Shown here: in pieces, positions 1 through 9,801 of the stretch
Layout: every line of letters begins with the position of its first letter
How positions within the stretch are numbered: the stretch's first letter is position 1
Source: Sphaerisporangium sp040683095
Lineage (GTDB): Bacteria > Actinomycetota > Actinomycetes > Streptosporangiales > Streptosporangiaceae
Assembly (NCBI RefSeq): GCF_040683095.1
Contig: NZ_JBFBCI010000025.1
Coordinates: 51,946-115,945, forward strand
Length of the DNA stretch: 64,000 nt
Reading direction: 5' to 3'
Notes under the pieces: model-generated
Databases searched by the model: none
What the model was told of the DNA's origin: nothing
What the model saw: the letters and a program-made list of their open reading frames with translations, nothing else
Translations under genes and position numbers: made by a program

Positions 1-272
1 GTCGCTGACCGCGAGCGTCGCGCGCCACCTCGACGGCCTCGCGATCGAACGCCGCGGCGACAGGCGCACAGGCGGGGAGGAGGAGAGCCTTGCCGAGGGT
101 TTGGGGAGTACTTGCGCGAGGGGATCGGATGAGGACGGCAATTCCTGACACGACACAGAGCGTCCCGAAGCCCAGCACGCTCTCATCGCGGCGGCGAGTT
201 CCTCGCTCAGACGCCGTGACATGGCGTTGTGCCCGCCCGGTCGTGCCAGACTGATGGTTCGAGTTGCCGTGC
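1..272. other. Window edge, no clear gene
   Basis: An open frame enters from the left edge on the plus strand and stops at 146-148. Its first residues (LTASVARHLDGLAIERRGDR) could be the end of a protein, but I do not recognise it and it is too short to judge. The rest up to about 272 contains no supported gene. Near the right end, the minus strand reads into a diverged tail of the regulator fragment described next. Confidence 0.3.
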
Positions 273-573
273 GACATCGGCGGCCGTGGCGTAGTGCTCG
301 GTGGCACGGGCGGGGTCGCCCAGGAACTCCGCCAGCCGGCCCAGTGTGAGGCCGGCGGGGCCGAGGGTCATCGCCACGGTCGGCAGGCCGATCATCTCCT
401 CCTGCGCCGGGAGGAGGAGGCGGTAGCACTTCTCGGCCACCTCGCGGTGGCCGAGGGCCATCGCGTTTTCCGCGCGGAGTGCCAGGTTGACTCTCAGGAA
501 GATGTCCCGCCGCGGCCAGCGGTCTGCCGGCCAGGCGGACCGGGCGTCGTCCAGGCTTCCGGCGGCGACCAGC
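273..573 (-). pseudogene. Fragment of a BTAD-type regulator gene (C-terminal TPR part)
   Basis: About 300 bp match positions 10672-10972 of the intact BTAD regulator gene, and the identity is nearly complete from 318 to 573. The encoded stretch (around GSLDDARSAWPADRW, then RVNLALRAENAMALG) belongs to that regulator's C-terminal TPR region. The match ends abruptly at 573, where the reading continues in frame into transposase sequence (LGDKGYVGAGEQ), so the open frame is a chimera. The stretch before 318 is more diverged (HYATAADVARQLE against HYATASDIAWRLG), which suggests the remnant of a second, paralogous regulator gene rather than a recent copy. No promoter, N-terminal DNA-binding domain or ATPase remains, so I consider it non-functional. 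Confidence 0.75.
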
Positions 574-1010
574 ACCTGCTCACCTGCGCCGACGTACCCC
601 TTGTCCCCCAGCGCGATCACTCCCGCGGCGTCCAGTCTCTGGGCCGCCGCAGATCGTGGACCGAGCCGGGAAGCGAGCCCGAGGTCCACAGCGGCGTGCC
701 ATCCGGGGCGGCGATGACCTGGATGTTCATCCCGTGCTTCTTATGCTTGCCCGAGTAGTACGGCCGATCGGCGGCCACCCGGTCGATCGGGATCAGCGTG
801 CCGTCCACGATCACGAACGGGTATCCGGCCTAATTGGCGGCGCGTAACGCCTGGTCCAGGGTGGGTGCGCGGCGGGCGAGCAGGGCGATCGCCTCGCGGA
901 CGTAGCGCCAGGCGAGCTCGGCTCGGCCAGCGGGCTCAGTTCGGCCGTGACGCCGCTGATAGCGGAGAGTGACCGACCTGGATGGCAAGTTTTGATCTTT
1001 GTAGGCTGGC
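574..1010 (-). pseudogene. IS5-family DDE transposase remnant
   Basis: The minus strand encodes recognisable pieces of an IS5-like (DDE_Tnp_4) transposase: RAELAWRYVREAIALLARRAP, then FVIVDGTLIPIDRVAADRP with the first catalytic Asp, YYSGKHKKHGMNIQVIA, GSLPGSVHDL and finally LGDKGYVGAGE. It is broken three ways. There is an in-frame TAG just before AGYPFVIVDG (near 830), a frameshift after GSVHDL (near 655), and loss of both ends. The 3' part is replaced at 573/574 by a fragment of a BTAD regulator gene. No terminal inverted repeats could be found. The insertion probably destroyed a second regulator gene. Confidence 0.8.
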
Positions 1011-1192
1011 TTGTCGGCCATGATCACTAAAGCTGCTGTTGTGTCTTTCTTTATGCTCTCTTTACGGATAGTTTCCTGAACGTCGAATCCATGTTCGAGT
1101 GGCCTGTGTGGAAGTGCGGGCCACTCGCATGCACGCGGGAGAACCAAGTGACCCCGGCCTCAGGAAGAGGAGGGCTTCCGCCTTCCCACTCC

Positions 1193-4100
1193 ATGAACAG
1201 GTGGCGTGGACGCCGCCTTGTGAACGCTGTCGCCGCGACGCTGAGCGCGACGCTGGTCATCGGCCTGGCGGTGGCGCCGTCATGGGCGCAGCAAGAACCG
1301 CCATCCCCTACTCAGAACCCTGCCGCCGTGCCCGCGGCCGAGGCGGGCACGCGGGTCGTCGACAAGGTCGTGAAAGCCGCCAGCGAGAAGGCGCGCAAGA
1401 CCGGTCAGCGCGTGGAGATCCCGTCCCGGCGGACCGAGACGTCCACGCTGTACGCCAACCCGACGGCAGGACGCTCCGGATGGAGCAGTACCTGCAGCCC
1501 ATCCGGGTCAAGAACGCCAAGGGCGACGGCTTCGTCCCGGTCGACACCACTCTCGTCGAGGCGGACGGTGTCGTCGGGCCCAAGGCCGCCAAAGGTGACC
1601 TGACGCTGTCGGCCGGCGGCGACACCGCCGTGATCAAGAGCAAGGGCGCTGGCGCGGTCACGCGGATCGATGCTCCCGGCAAGCTGTCCGCGCCAACCCT
1701 CAACGGCAGCACCGCCACCTACTCGTCGGCGTACGGCAAGGGCATCGACCTGGTCGTCACCGCCACCCCGGCCGGTTTCCGGCAGCAGATCGTCATCCGG
1801 CGACGACCGGCCGACCCGGTGACCTTCCGCGTTCCGGTGGACCTGCCCAAGGGTCTCTCCTTCGGCGAGAACGCCAAGGGGGCGCCGACGCTGAAAGGCG
1901 GTGACGGCACACGTCCTGTCGACATCCGACCGGCACTGCTGCTGGACGCGGTCGCGGCGGACCCGAACGGCGATCTCGACACCGCCAGGGTCGGCAGGGC
2001 CGCGGTCAGCCTGGACGGCTCGGCGCTGGTGTACACGCCCGATCCGGCCTTCCTCGCCGACCAGGCGACGTCGTACCCGGTGACCATGGCCGTGGTCGAT
2101 GACGACTGGTTCGAGTGCACCCTGGGGAACTGCCCTGCCGGAACAGGCGAGTCGATGGACACCTTCGTCAATGACGTCGACCTAACCGACAGCTGGGACA
2201 ACTTCCAACTGGACCGCATCCTGGTCGGCAAGTCCAACACCGGCACGAAACGCTGGCGTAGCTACATCCAGTTCCCGATGCCTCCCCAGGGTGACCTCTT
2301 CTGGGGGTCCACGATCCAGAACGCGGACCTGGAACTGTGGAACTACTTGTCCAACGCGTGTGGCGAGGTCGTCGGGTCAGGCGTCACCGCTAGGCGGATC
2401 ACCTCCGACTGGGATGAGCTGACCCTGCTGTGGTCCACCCAGCCCACGGTCACCAACGTGGGCGCGGACACCGAGTACGGCGCCTACAGCACCGACTGCG
2501 CCGGGGGGATGAACTACGCGCACGACCTCATCCACTCGGTCAACGGGATCGTCCAGGCCTGGGCCGACGGCGAGCCGAACTACGGCATCCAACTTCGCGC
2601 GGGCAACGAGTCGGACCTGACCAACTGGCGGCGCTACCGCACCCGCGAGCAGACCGACGGCGGGCTGGCTCATGGTCCCAGGCTCACCGTCGACTTCGAG
2701 CCTCCGGCGCCGCCACGCAGGGAGACGGTCGTGATCTCCGCGCCCGAGCCGCTCACGTCGTTTCCCGAGTACGACGAAGCGGTGGCGAAGTCGATGTACG
2801 TCCCCGACGCGCCTGTGGCGCCCTCATCGCTGGTGATGAGCGAGGAAACCGTCTCCGCCGCCTGGATGCACCGTGACGGGCAGCCTTATCTGGTCGGAAC
2901 CGACATGCTCGACTCGGTCGAGGCGTCGCCCAGTGGTCCCGACACCACGAGCCCAGACGAGGAGGACACCCTCGCCCCGCGCGTCCTCGTCGCCGAGCCA
3001 GCGAGCGACGCGACAGAGGTTGCCCTTGACGCGAAGGTGCGCGTGACGTTCACCGAGCCGATCGACGAGGCCGAACTCTCGGTGAAGACGTCACATGGCA
3101 CCGTGATCGAGGGCACGATCACCCGCGACGCCGCGCAGAAGGTGGTGACGTTCACTCCCCAGCAGGCGCTGAGCCCGGGCACGACGTACACGGTCGACGT
3201 CTCAGGGGCCATCGATGAGTGGGAGAACGCGATGGATCCCTACTCCTGGTCGTTTCGGACAGTCGAGGGGGTAGCTGCCCACTGGACCTTCGACGAGGGC
3301 ACCGGGAACACCGCCGCCGACTCGGCGGGCGATCACGACGCGACGCTGAACGACAGGGCGGCCTGGGGGCCCGGAAAGAGCGGAAACGCGGTTTCCAGCA
3401 CGGATGGGCCGGCGGCTGGTTCCCCCGTGTCGGGCATGACGTTCGAGGATCACTCCGACGACGGGTACGTGCTGTTCACCGGCGCGGACGGCTCTCAGCT
3501 CACCTACACCCGGCAGGCGGACGGCACCTACGAGCGCGAGTCCGACCCCGCCGACACCTCCAAGGTCGTCAAGGATTCGCCCACCCAGTTCACCCACACC
3601 GCCGCGGACGGCGTCAGGACCGTCTTCACGGCGGTCACCGCGCCGGTCGCCGCTCCCGCGCACCTGTTCGCTGACACGGCGACCCCGGCGGTCGCGGCGG
3701 TCGAGGAGTCCGACTCACTGGAACTGGGGGTGAAGTTCACCGTCGACCAGCCCGGCCTGGTCACCGGGGTACGGTTCTACAAGGGGCCGGGCAACACCGG
3801 AACCCACATCGGCAACCTGTGGACCACAGCGGGGCAGAAACTGGCGACGGGGACGTTCACCGGCGAGACCGAGTCCGGATGGCAGACGCTCACCTTCGCC
3901 GCCCCGGTGCAAGTGGTGCCCGATACGACATACGTGGCGTCCTACTTCGCCCCGTCCGGGCACTATTCCTTTAACGACGACTTCTTCAGCTCGGCCACCG
4001 ACAGCCCTCCGCTGCACGCCCCGGCCACCACCGAGGTGTACGGCGGCAACGGCGTCTACGCCTACGGCGCCTCTTCGCTGATGCCGTCCGGCAGTTTTCA

Positions 4101-6678
4101 CGGCGGCAACTACTGGGTGGACGTCGAGTTCGTGCTCAACCAGGGGCAGCCCGATCCCGCTCTGTCCGGGGTGAGCACGAAGCACCTGTTCGGCGCGACC
4201 GCAACCCCGGGGACCGGGGCCTCCACCGACCCCGACCCGCTGGAGCTGGGGGTGAAATTCACCGCCGACCAGCCCGGATTCGTCACCGGGGTCCGGTTCT
4301 ACAAGGGGCCGGGCAACACCGGAGCCCACATCGGGAACCTGTGGACCGCCTCGGGGGTGAAACTGGCAACGGGGACGTTCACCGGCGAGACCGAATCCGG
4401 GTGGCAGACGCTCACCTTCGCCGCGCCGGTCCAGGTGACTTCGGGAACCACCTATGTGGCGTCCTACTACGCCCCGGCCGGCCGCTACGCGTTCGACGCC
4501 GGGCACTTCGCCACGGCGACCGACAACCCGCCGCTGCACGCTCCGGCGACCACCGAGGTGTACGGCGGTAACGGGGTCTACGGCTATGGCCCGGCCTCGC
4601 AGTTCCCGACCAGCACCTACGGCGGCGGCAACTACTGGGTCGACGTGAACTTCGCCTCCAACCTGGCACGCTGGGTCGTCGGGGCTGTTCACCCGGCCGA
4701 GGAGCCGCTGGCGAAGACCGTCGGCCCCGTGCTCCGCACGGACGAGAGCCTCACCGTCAGCGCCTGGCTGCGGTGGGACGACAAGGACGGCGACTACAGG
4801 GTGCTCGAGCAGAAGGGCGAACACCAGGCGCCCTTCCGCCTGGGCAACACACCGGACCACGGTCTGGTGTTCACCTTCACCGGCGACGACTCTCCCGGCG
4901 CGACGGCCGAGGGCGTGCTGTCCAACGTCGAACCGCCGGTGGGCGAATGGTTCCATCTCACCGGTGTGTACGACGCCGTGGCCAGGAGCGCGACGCTGTA
5001 CCTCAACGGCGAGCAGATCGGCACCGCTCAGCTGACCCACTCGGCGTGGAACGCCGACGCCGCCATGCGGCTCGGACCGGGCATGGCCGGTGCCGTCGAC
5101 GAGGTCAAGTTGTACCAGCGGGCGCTGAGCGGCGCCGATATCGTCGGCCTGTACGCCGAACCCCTCGGTGCCGCAGCCCGGCGTGGTTCCGGGGCGAAGG
5201 AGAAGACGGCGCCAGCCAAGGCGGCGACGGCCGGTGCGGTCAGCGCCCCCGGCTTCGACTACGAGCACATCGACCTGCAGGACTGCAAAGAGACGCCTGG
5301 TGACTACCAGTACCGGCAGGCCCGCATCCAGGAGAAGCCCTATTACTCCTGCTGGTCCTCCTACCTCTATGTTCAGGATTTCGAGGAGGACCCGATAACC
5401 AGGACGATGAAGAAGTCCGCCAAGAGGTCCAGCCTGATCAAGCAGTTGTCGAAGGTCTTCGGAAGCGCGGCGTTCGAGGATGATGACATGTTCCGGTTCC
5501 GGGCGACCTGGGTCATCCACAGCTACCTCGGCGACGAGACCGGCGCCAAGGTGGTCAAGGGGGCGGGAACCGACCTGCTGCCCCAGGACATGAAGCTCTT
5601 CACGCGTCTCGACGAGATCGCGGTGACCGACGGGGACGGCCAGGTCAAGCTGTCGTCAGTCGATCTGGAGGGCCTGGATCTCAGTCTGGGCGTGTCCGTC
5701 GGCACGAAGAAGCCCGGCACGAACTGCAGCGTGCGGAGCGGGGACGCTCAGCGTAAGGACGTCTCTAAATGGCATGACGATCCTGACGACGTGTTCGTCA
5801 TCCGGGCCGGCAGCCCCAGCCATACCAACGCGACCTGCACCATCCTTCCCATGATCTTCGTTTACGACGACCCGCTGGAGCCGATGCCGTTCCATCTGTG
5901 GAGCCAGTACGTCCTGGACGAGAACGGCAAGACGGTCGGCGTCCGGCGGAAGGGCGCGGGGAACGCCTCCGACCCGTTCTGGGCGCCCAATTTCCGCTGC
6001 GACTGGAAGGCATTCGGGGTGTCCCCCGAGGTGAACGACGGCGTGCCGGACCGGGTCGGAGGCTGTATCAACACCAGAAGTCACCGCGTGTTCAGGATGT
6101 CGAAGACGCGGGACGCGAACTTCATCGAGGTGGTTCAGCACATCGAGGACGCGCTCGACTGGAACACGAACGCGAACACGTTCCCGCCGATGCGGCCCTT
6201 GTACGACTGGACGAATCCGGAGTACCCGCCCACCAAGAAGAAACTCGGCAACGAAATCGTAAAGATAATTCCGGGGGACTGGGCCAACAACTATAGTGAC
6301 CCCCTGGTGAGACGCCCGGAGGGCCAGCAGAGCATCAACAGGCAACAGTTCTCCAACATAGAGATGCACATGGACGTCGGCACGCCCGAAGAGACTCACT
6401 GGGTGCAGACCTACGGGACGAACTACTGCAAGTATTATTTCCGGGGGAAGTATCCGAACGCGTCGGACCCCAAGAGGCTGCCCGTCTCGGCCGGCCTTGA
6501 GTGCGACGAGTATCCTTTCGCCTCGACGTACCAAGGGGCCGCCACGGCGAACGGCGCATACTCTGTACGCGCGGTCAACGGTCGGCAGAACAATGCGCAG
6601 GGTGACGCGCTCAAGAGGTTCTACGCCGACTACCGGGTTGGCGCCGAGAACCCCTTCTGGGTGTTGATCGAGCCCTAA
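1193..6678 (+). CDS. Large secreted protein with DNRLRE, Big_5, LamG, two DUF4082 and a C-terminal NucA/NucB DNase domain; frameshifted
   Basis: The ATG at 1193 begins MNRWRGRRLVNAV and a Sec signal peptide ending in APSWA. That frame leaves the main ORF at about 1460, where one base seems lost: LYANP should continue as DGRTLRMEQYL in the frame that runs to 6678. If the shift is real, the protein starts within the mature part (ATG 1480) without a signal. Domains in order: a DNRLRE carbohydrate-binding-like region (about 2150-2700), a Big_5 Ig-like domain (2975-3270), a LamG jellyroll (starting AHWTFDEGTG) split by an insert with two DUF4082 domains (3655-4140 and 4177-4665), the rest of LamG (4725-5160), and a cysteine-rich C-terminus. 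The end carries the NucA/NucB motif CDEYPFASTYQGA near 6502. The likely role is an exported DNase, possibly an antibacterial toxin; the next gene is a candidate partner. Confidence 0.8.
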
Positions 6679-6769
6679 CGCGATTGGAATCACCGGGCGG
6701 CGGCCGGGTGGCGGGCTGTTAAACTCGATGCCCCGCCACCCTCCGCCGAATATCACTCAGGACCGAATT

Positions 6770-7378
6770 ATGCAGGATATGCTGCACGCCTTCCCTGCGG
6801 AAGGCCAATGGGATTTGCTGGTGGAGTACGGGCTGCACGAGAGGTTCAGCGCTCAATGGGTGGACATCGAAGACGTCGGCGAAGTCGCGAGGCGCCTCCG
6901 CGTTGATCCGGAATCGGCCACGCCCTGCGACTTCCAGACGGCCATGCGGTCGTACGCCATCGGCGACGGGACGATGCTCGTCTGGATCGGGGAACACGCG
7001 CCAGGCTGGTCGCACGTCCTCACGCTGAGCGGCGCGTCGACGCCCTGGAAGGCGATGGAAGCGCTGAGCGCGGGGCGGCGGCGCGTCCTCGACGCGTTCT
7101 GCATCGAGGACATCGGTCACCTTCAGGAGTTGCTCTACAGTTACGACGGCGCGTGCATCGGAAACGTGTGCCCGCCTTACCTCGGCGGCACGGTGGAGGT
7201 CGCGGAGTACGACGCGTACGCGACCGGGCTGGAACTCGCCGATGGCATGGGCACCGCCGAGCTCTTCGAGCGGTTCCTGTGCATGGCGGGACGCATCACG
7301 GGCCGGTTCATCGACCGGGAGTGGTTCTCATCGACGCGCACCCTTTATCGCATCCCAGAAGAATCGTGGAGCGACTGA
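6770..7378 (+). CDS. Small cytoplasmic protein, DUF6461-like; possible partner or immunity protein of the upstream nuclease
   Basis: I chose the ATG at 6770 because AGGA lies 7 bases before it. An upstream in-frame ATG at 6728 has no ribosome site. The product of about 202 residues has no signal peptide or membrane segment. The passage WIGEHAPGWSHVLTLSG followed by ALSAGRRRVLDAF resembles proteins I associate with DUF6461; I am not certain of that name. It begins 91 bases after the nuclease gene on the same strand. A small acidic cytoplasmic protein directly after a toxin-like nuclease is the usual layout of immunity genes, so a protective role is an inference from position only. Confidence 0.6.
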   Translation: MQDMLHAFPAEGQWDLLVEYGLHERFSAQWVDIEDVGEVARRLRVDPESATPCDFQTAMRSYAIGDGTMLVWIGEHAPGWSHVLTLSGASTPWKAMEALSAGRRRVLDAFCIEDIGHLQELLYSYDGACIGNVCPPYLGGTVEVAEYDAYATGLELADGMGTAELFERFLCMAGRITGRFIDREWFSSTRTLYRIPEESWSD

Positions 7379-7419
7379 GGTCGCGGCCCGGCGGTCCTGG
7401 AGGTCCGATTCCAGGGCGG

Positions 7420-8577
7420 GTGGCGAAATGGTTCGTCCGACTTGGTCGGGGTGGGAGCCCGCGACCGAAAGGACCGGTCTTGCCTTCTCGTTTTTCCAGA
7501 TCCTGGCCGTGGATACTGCCCGGGTTCGTCGTGATCGCGCTGTGCGCGGGCGTCCTCACGATCTTCAAGGTCCCGGCGGCGACCGGCCTACCCTCGAAGG
7601 AGGGCGCGAACCGGTATCTGTTGTTCGCCCCTCCTCTCCCCAAGGTCCTGGATCTCGCCTCCGGCGCGACCCTCGGGCACATTCCCTCGCCGGACGGAAG
7701 CCTGATCGAGTACACCGCCCTCGCCCGGGAAAAAAGCTCCGGAGGCTACCTCGCGGCCACGGTGGTGCGCCATGGGGCCGCCGAGCCGCGGCCCGGTCCG
7801 CGCGGAGCCGTATCCAGCATCCACAGGCTCACGATGGACGACAAAGGAGTCGTCGAGGTTCAGGGCGCCATATCGGCCGGGATGGAAGGGGTCATCCGCA
7901 GCATCGCCGTGTCCCCGGCAGGTGAGATCGCCTACGCCAGGACGACCGCCGACGAGGACGACAAGCTCTCCTCCTTCGCCGGAGTCCTCGGCACCGGTCG
8001 GGAATGGCCTGTCCAGGAGCCTTACCGCCTCTACTGGAGCGATGAGAACACGCTCGTCTTTCCCTTCCGGGCCGAGCCCCCATGGACGCTGGGGATCGGG
8101 CCGGACGGTGAGAAGATCATCGCCGGCGGCGGAGTTTTGCCGACCCTCGACGTCAGGAGCGGGGCGGCCGGTACGTTGCCGGTTCCGCCCGACCTGACGT
8201 CCTATGGAATGGTGGAACTCCCTGACCACCGGATCATCTGGGCGACGGCCTCCCGGGACGGCGATGAGGACGTCATGTCGCTCGTCCTCTACGACGGGCC
8301 GACGGCCATCGGAACCGTATTCCGCGCGACGCAGGGCAAGATCGTGTCGATGACCCTGGACTCCACCGGTCGCCACCTTCTGGTCGGCCATGAGATCGTC
8401 AGACCCACCGGCACCGGTATGTACGATTTCCGGTTCGACCAGAAACTCGTCCGCGTCGACCTGCGGGGAACCTCCGGGCTGGCCACTCCCGCCACGGGCA
8501 GCCGCGGGGATCTCGCACTCCCTCAGGAGGTCGTCTGGCGGGGCAGTGACGAACTCGTCGCGGAAATAGCCTGGTAG
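7420..8577 (+). CDS. Membrane-anchored protein with a propeller-like extracytoplasmic domain, function unknown
   Basis: Two starts are possible. GTG 7420 gives 385 residues. TTG 7480 has the better ribosome site (AAAGGA, spacing 7) and gives MPSRFSRSWPWILPG. Both lead into a single N-terminal hydrophobic segment (WILPGFVVIALCAGVLTIF), so the protein is probably tethered with its bulk outside. The rest is rich in short beta-type units such as IRSIAVSPAGEIAYAR, VSMTLDSTGRHLLVGHE and RIIWATASRDG, as in WD40/TolB-like propellers. No catalytic motif is visible. It follows the DUF6461-like gene by 41 bases or more and may be cotranscribed with it. Similar proteins often accompany sigma/anti-sigma systems, but no such partner is here. 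Confidence 0.65.
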   Translation: MAKWFVRLGRGGSPRPKGPVLPSRFSRSWPWILPGFVVIALCAGVLTIFKVPAATGLPSKEGANRYLLFAPPLPKVLDLASGATLGHIPSPDGSLIEYTALAREKSSGGYLAATVVRHGAAEPRPGPRGAVSSIHRLTMDDKGVVEVQGAISAGMEGVIRSIAVSPAGEIAYARTTADEDDKLSSFAGVLGTGREWPVQEPYRLYWSDENTLVFPFRAEPPWTLGIGPDGEKIIAGGGVLPTLDVRSGAAGTLPVPPDLTSYGMVELPDHRIIWATASRDGDEDVMSLVLYDGPTAIGTVFRATQGKIVSMTLDSTGRHLLVGHEIVRPTGTGMYDFRFDQKLVRVDLRGTSGLATPATGSRGDLALPQEVVWRGSDELVAEIAW

Positions 8578-8720
8578 CGCGTATGCGGTCAGGGCCGTGA
8601 GCCGGGAGGACACCTGACCCGGCGGCCGCTCGGGGTCTTCTGGGAAGGGAGGTAGGGCCCGCTGGGGGCTGGTGTGCGCTTAAGGGGCGGTCGGGCAGGA
8701 GAGTTCGGTCGGGCTTCGCC

Positions 8721-9202
8721 CTATCGGCGGTTTCGTACGATCTGGTCGATCGCGGCCATGAGTTCGACGTCCTCGGCGAGGGGCGGGTCGTTCTTGTCGC
8801 TGCAGCAGGCAGGCTTGGGCTGAGTTCGGCCCGCGCCATGGCCGGACCAGTCAGGCAGCTTGAAGGCCTCTTCCAGGAAGAGGTAGGGATCGGTGCGGTT
8901 GTCGTGCTTGTCGAGGATCAGGAAGGCGATGGTGTCGACTTCGGGGAAGCTCATCACCAGTCGCCAACTCTCGGGGAGTTGCACGACACAGAACCGGGGC
9001 CAGTCGCCTGGGCCGGACAGGCGGTAGTGCGCAGCGGCGCACCCCCGCTAAGCGCGATGTCGCGGTGGACCTCTACGAACGCTTCCTTGACGCGCCGGGG
9101 TGTCCTGGAGTCGCGCACGGTAGTGTCAATCTGCTTGGCCATGACGATATGAAAGCGGGCCGCGCGGGGGAATTCGCCGGTACGGCGGGCGCGTCGGCTC
9201 AT
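8721..9202 (-). pseudogene. Toxin-like second gene of a toxin-antitoxin pair, frameshifted
   Basis: The ATG at 9202 overlaps the stop of the upstream antitoxin-like gene by 4 bases (ATGA). The first frame reads MSRRARRTGEFPRAARFHIV to about DIALSGGA, then becomes nonsense and stops at 8954. The expected continuation, HYRLSGPGDWPRFCVVQLPE then VDTIAFLILDKHDNRTDPYLF, is in another frame to 8721. A single indel near 9020-9030 therefore splits a protein of about 158 residues. The fused sequence resembles RelE/HigB-type toxins in size and in its LESWRLVMSF-type core, but the family is not certain. The damage may be genuine inactivation or a base-calling error. I see no second intact copy in the window. 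Confidence 0.6.
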
Positions 9203-9654
9203 GATCGGAGTAGCTCCTCCAGGTCATCTTCGTTGTATTCGACGAAGTCGGTGGTCTCGGCCAGCGCATCCTGCGCCCGTTGCAGCAGGTCGCGGTCACG
9301 AAGTGCATCGATCACCTTGGTAAGCCTGCGCCCGGCTTCGTCCTCGCCGATCTCGCGGAGCACCACCAGGACTCGGGCGAGTGAGGTAGCCGAGACACGC
9401 GCTACTCCCTCGCCTGGAACCGCCTCCAGTACGCCGTGGCCAATCCATGAGCGGATCGTGGGGATAGAAACCCCGAGAAGTCCTGCCGCTGTGGACAGGC
9501 GTACCGCAGACGGGCGAGGTCCACGATCGTGCCGTTGGGTCATGCGCCGGATCGCCGCGTGCAGAGCGCGGTCCGCGGTTGGTCGCTGAGCCAGGGACAG
9601 CAGGTCGGTGAGGTCCTCTACCACGAGCCGTGCTTGCTCGTCATGTGCGGCCAT
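9199..9654 (-). CDS. Antitoxin-like protein with a MerR/excisionase-type helix-turn-helix
   Basis: The ATG at 9654 (MAAHDEQARLVVEDL) is preferred; a TTG at 9681 would add nine residues. The middle of the 151-residue protein has a helix-turn-helix of the MerR/excisionase kind (LSTAAGLLGVSIPTIRSWI, then a short wing VLEAVPGEGVARV). The C-terminus is very acidic (TDFVEYNEDDLEELL), as expected for a toxin-binding tail. Its stop overlaps the start of the toxin-like gene by 4 bases, so the two are translationally coupled. An inverted repeat lies just upstream, which suggests autoregulation. Confidence 0.65.
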   Translation of the reverse strand: MAAHDEQARLVVEDLTDLLSLAQRPTADRALHAAIRRMTQRHDRGPRPSAVRLSTAAGLLGVSIPTIRSWIGHGVLEAVPGEGVARVSATSLARVLVVLREIGEDEAGRRLTKVIDALRDRDLLQRAQDALAETTDFVEYNEDDLEELLRS

Positions 9655-9674
9655 GCCTTCACCATACCCATCTT

Positions 9675-9702
9675 CTTTCAAAATGGAACCGCCTATTGAA
9701 AG
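9675..9702. promoter_or_regulatory. Inverted repeat, candidate autoregulatory operator of the toxin-antitoxin operon
   Basis: CTTTCAA at 9675-9681 and TTGAAAG at 9696-9702 form perfect 7-bp arms separated by 14 bases. They lie about 20-50 bases before the antitoxin ATG at 9654, where a promoter operator would be expected. Confidence 0.5.
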
Positions 9703-9801
9703 TTGAGCTGGTCTCCGATCATGGTTGACCTCCTATTCTGGACGCTTGGCACTTGCCTGACTTTCCGGGTACCCCTGGCCCGCGGAGTCCCGGGAGATTG
9801 T

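Noticed and set aside
3715..5520. 601-codon minus-strand frame opposite the nuclease gene
   Set aside because: Shadow of the repeated DUF4082 and LamG coding sequence; repetitive Gly/Val/Arg composition and no recognisable domain.
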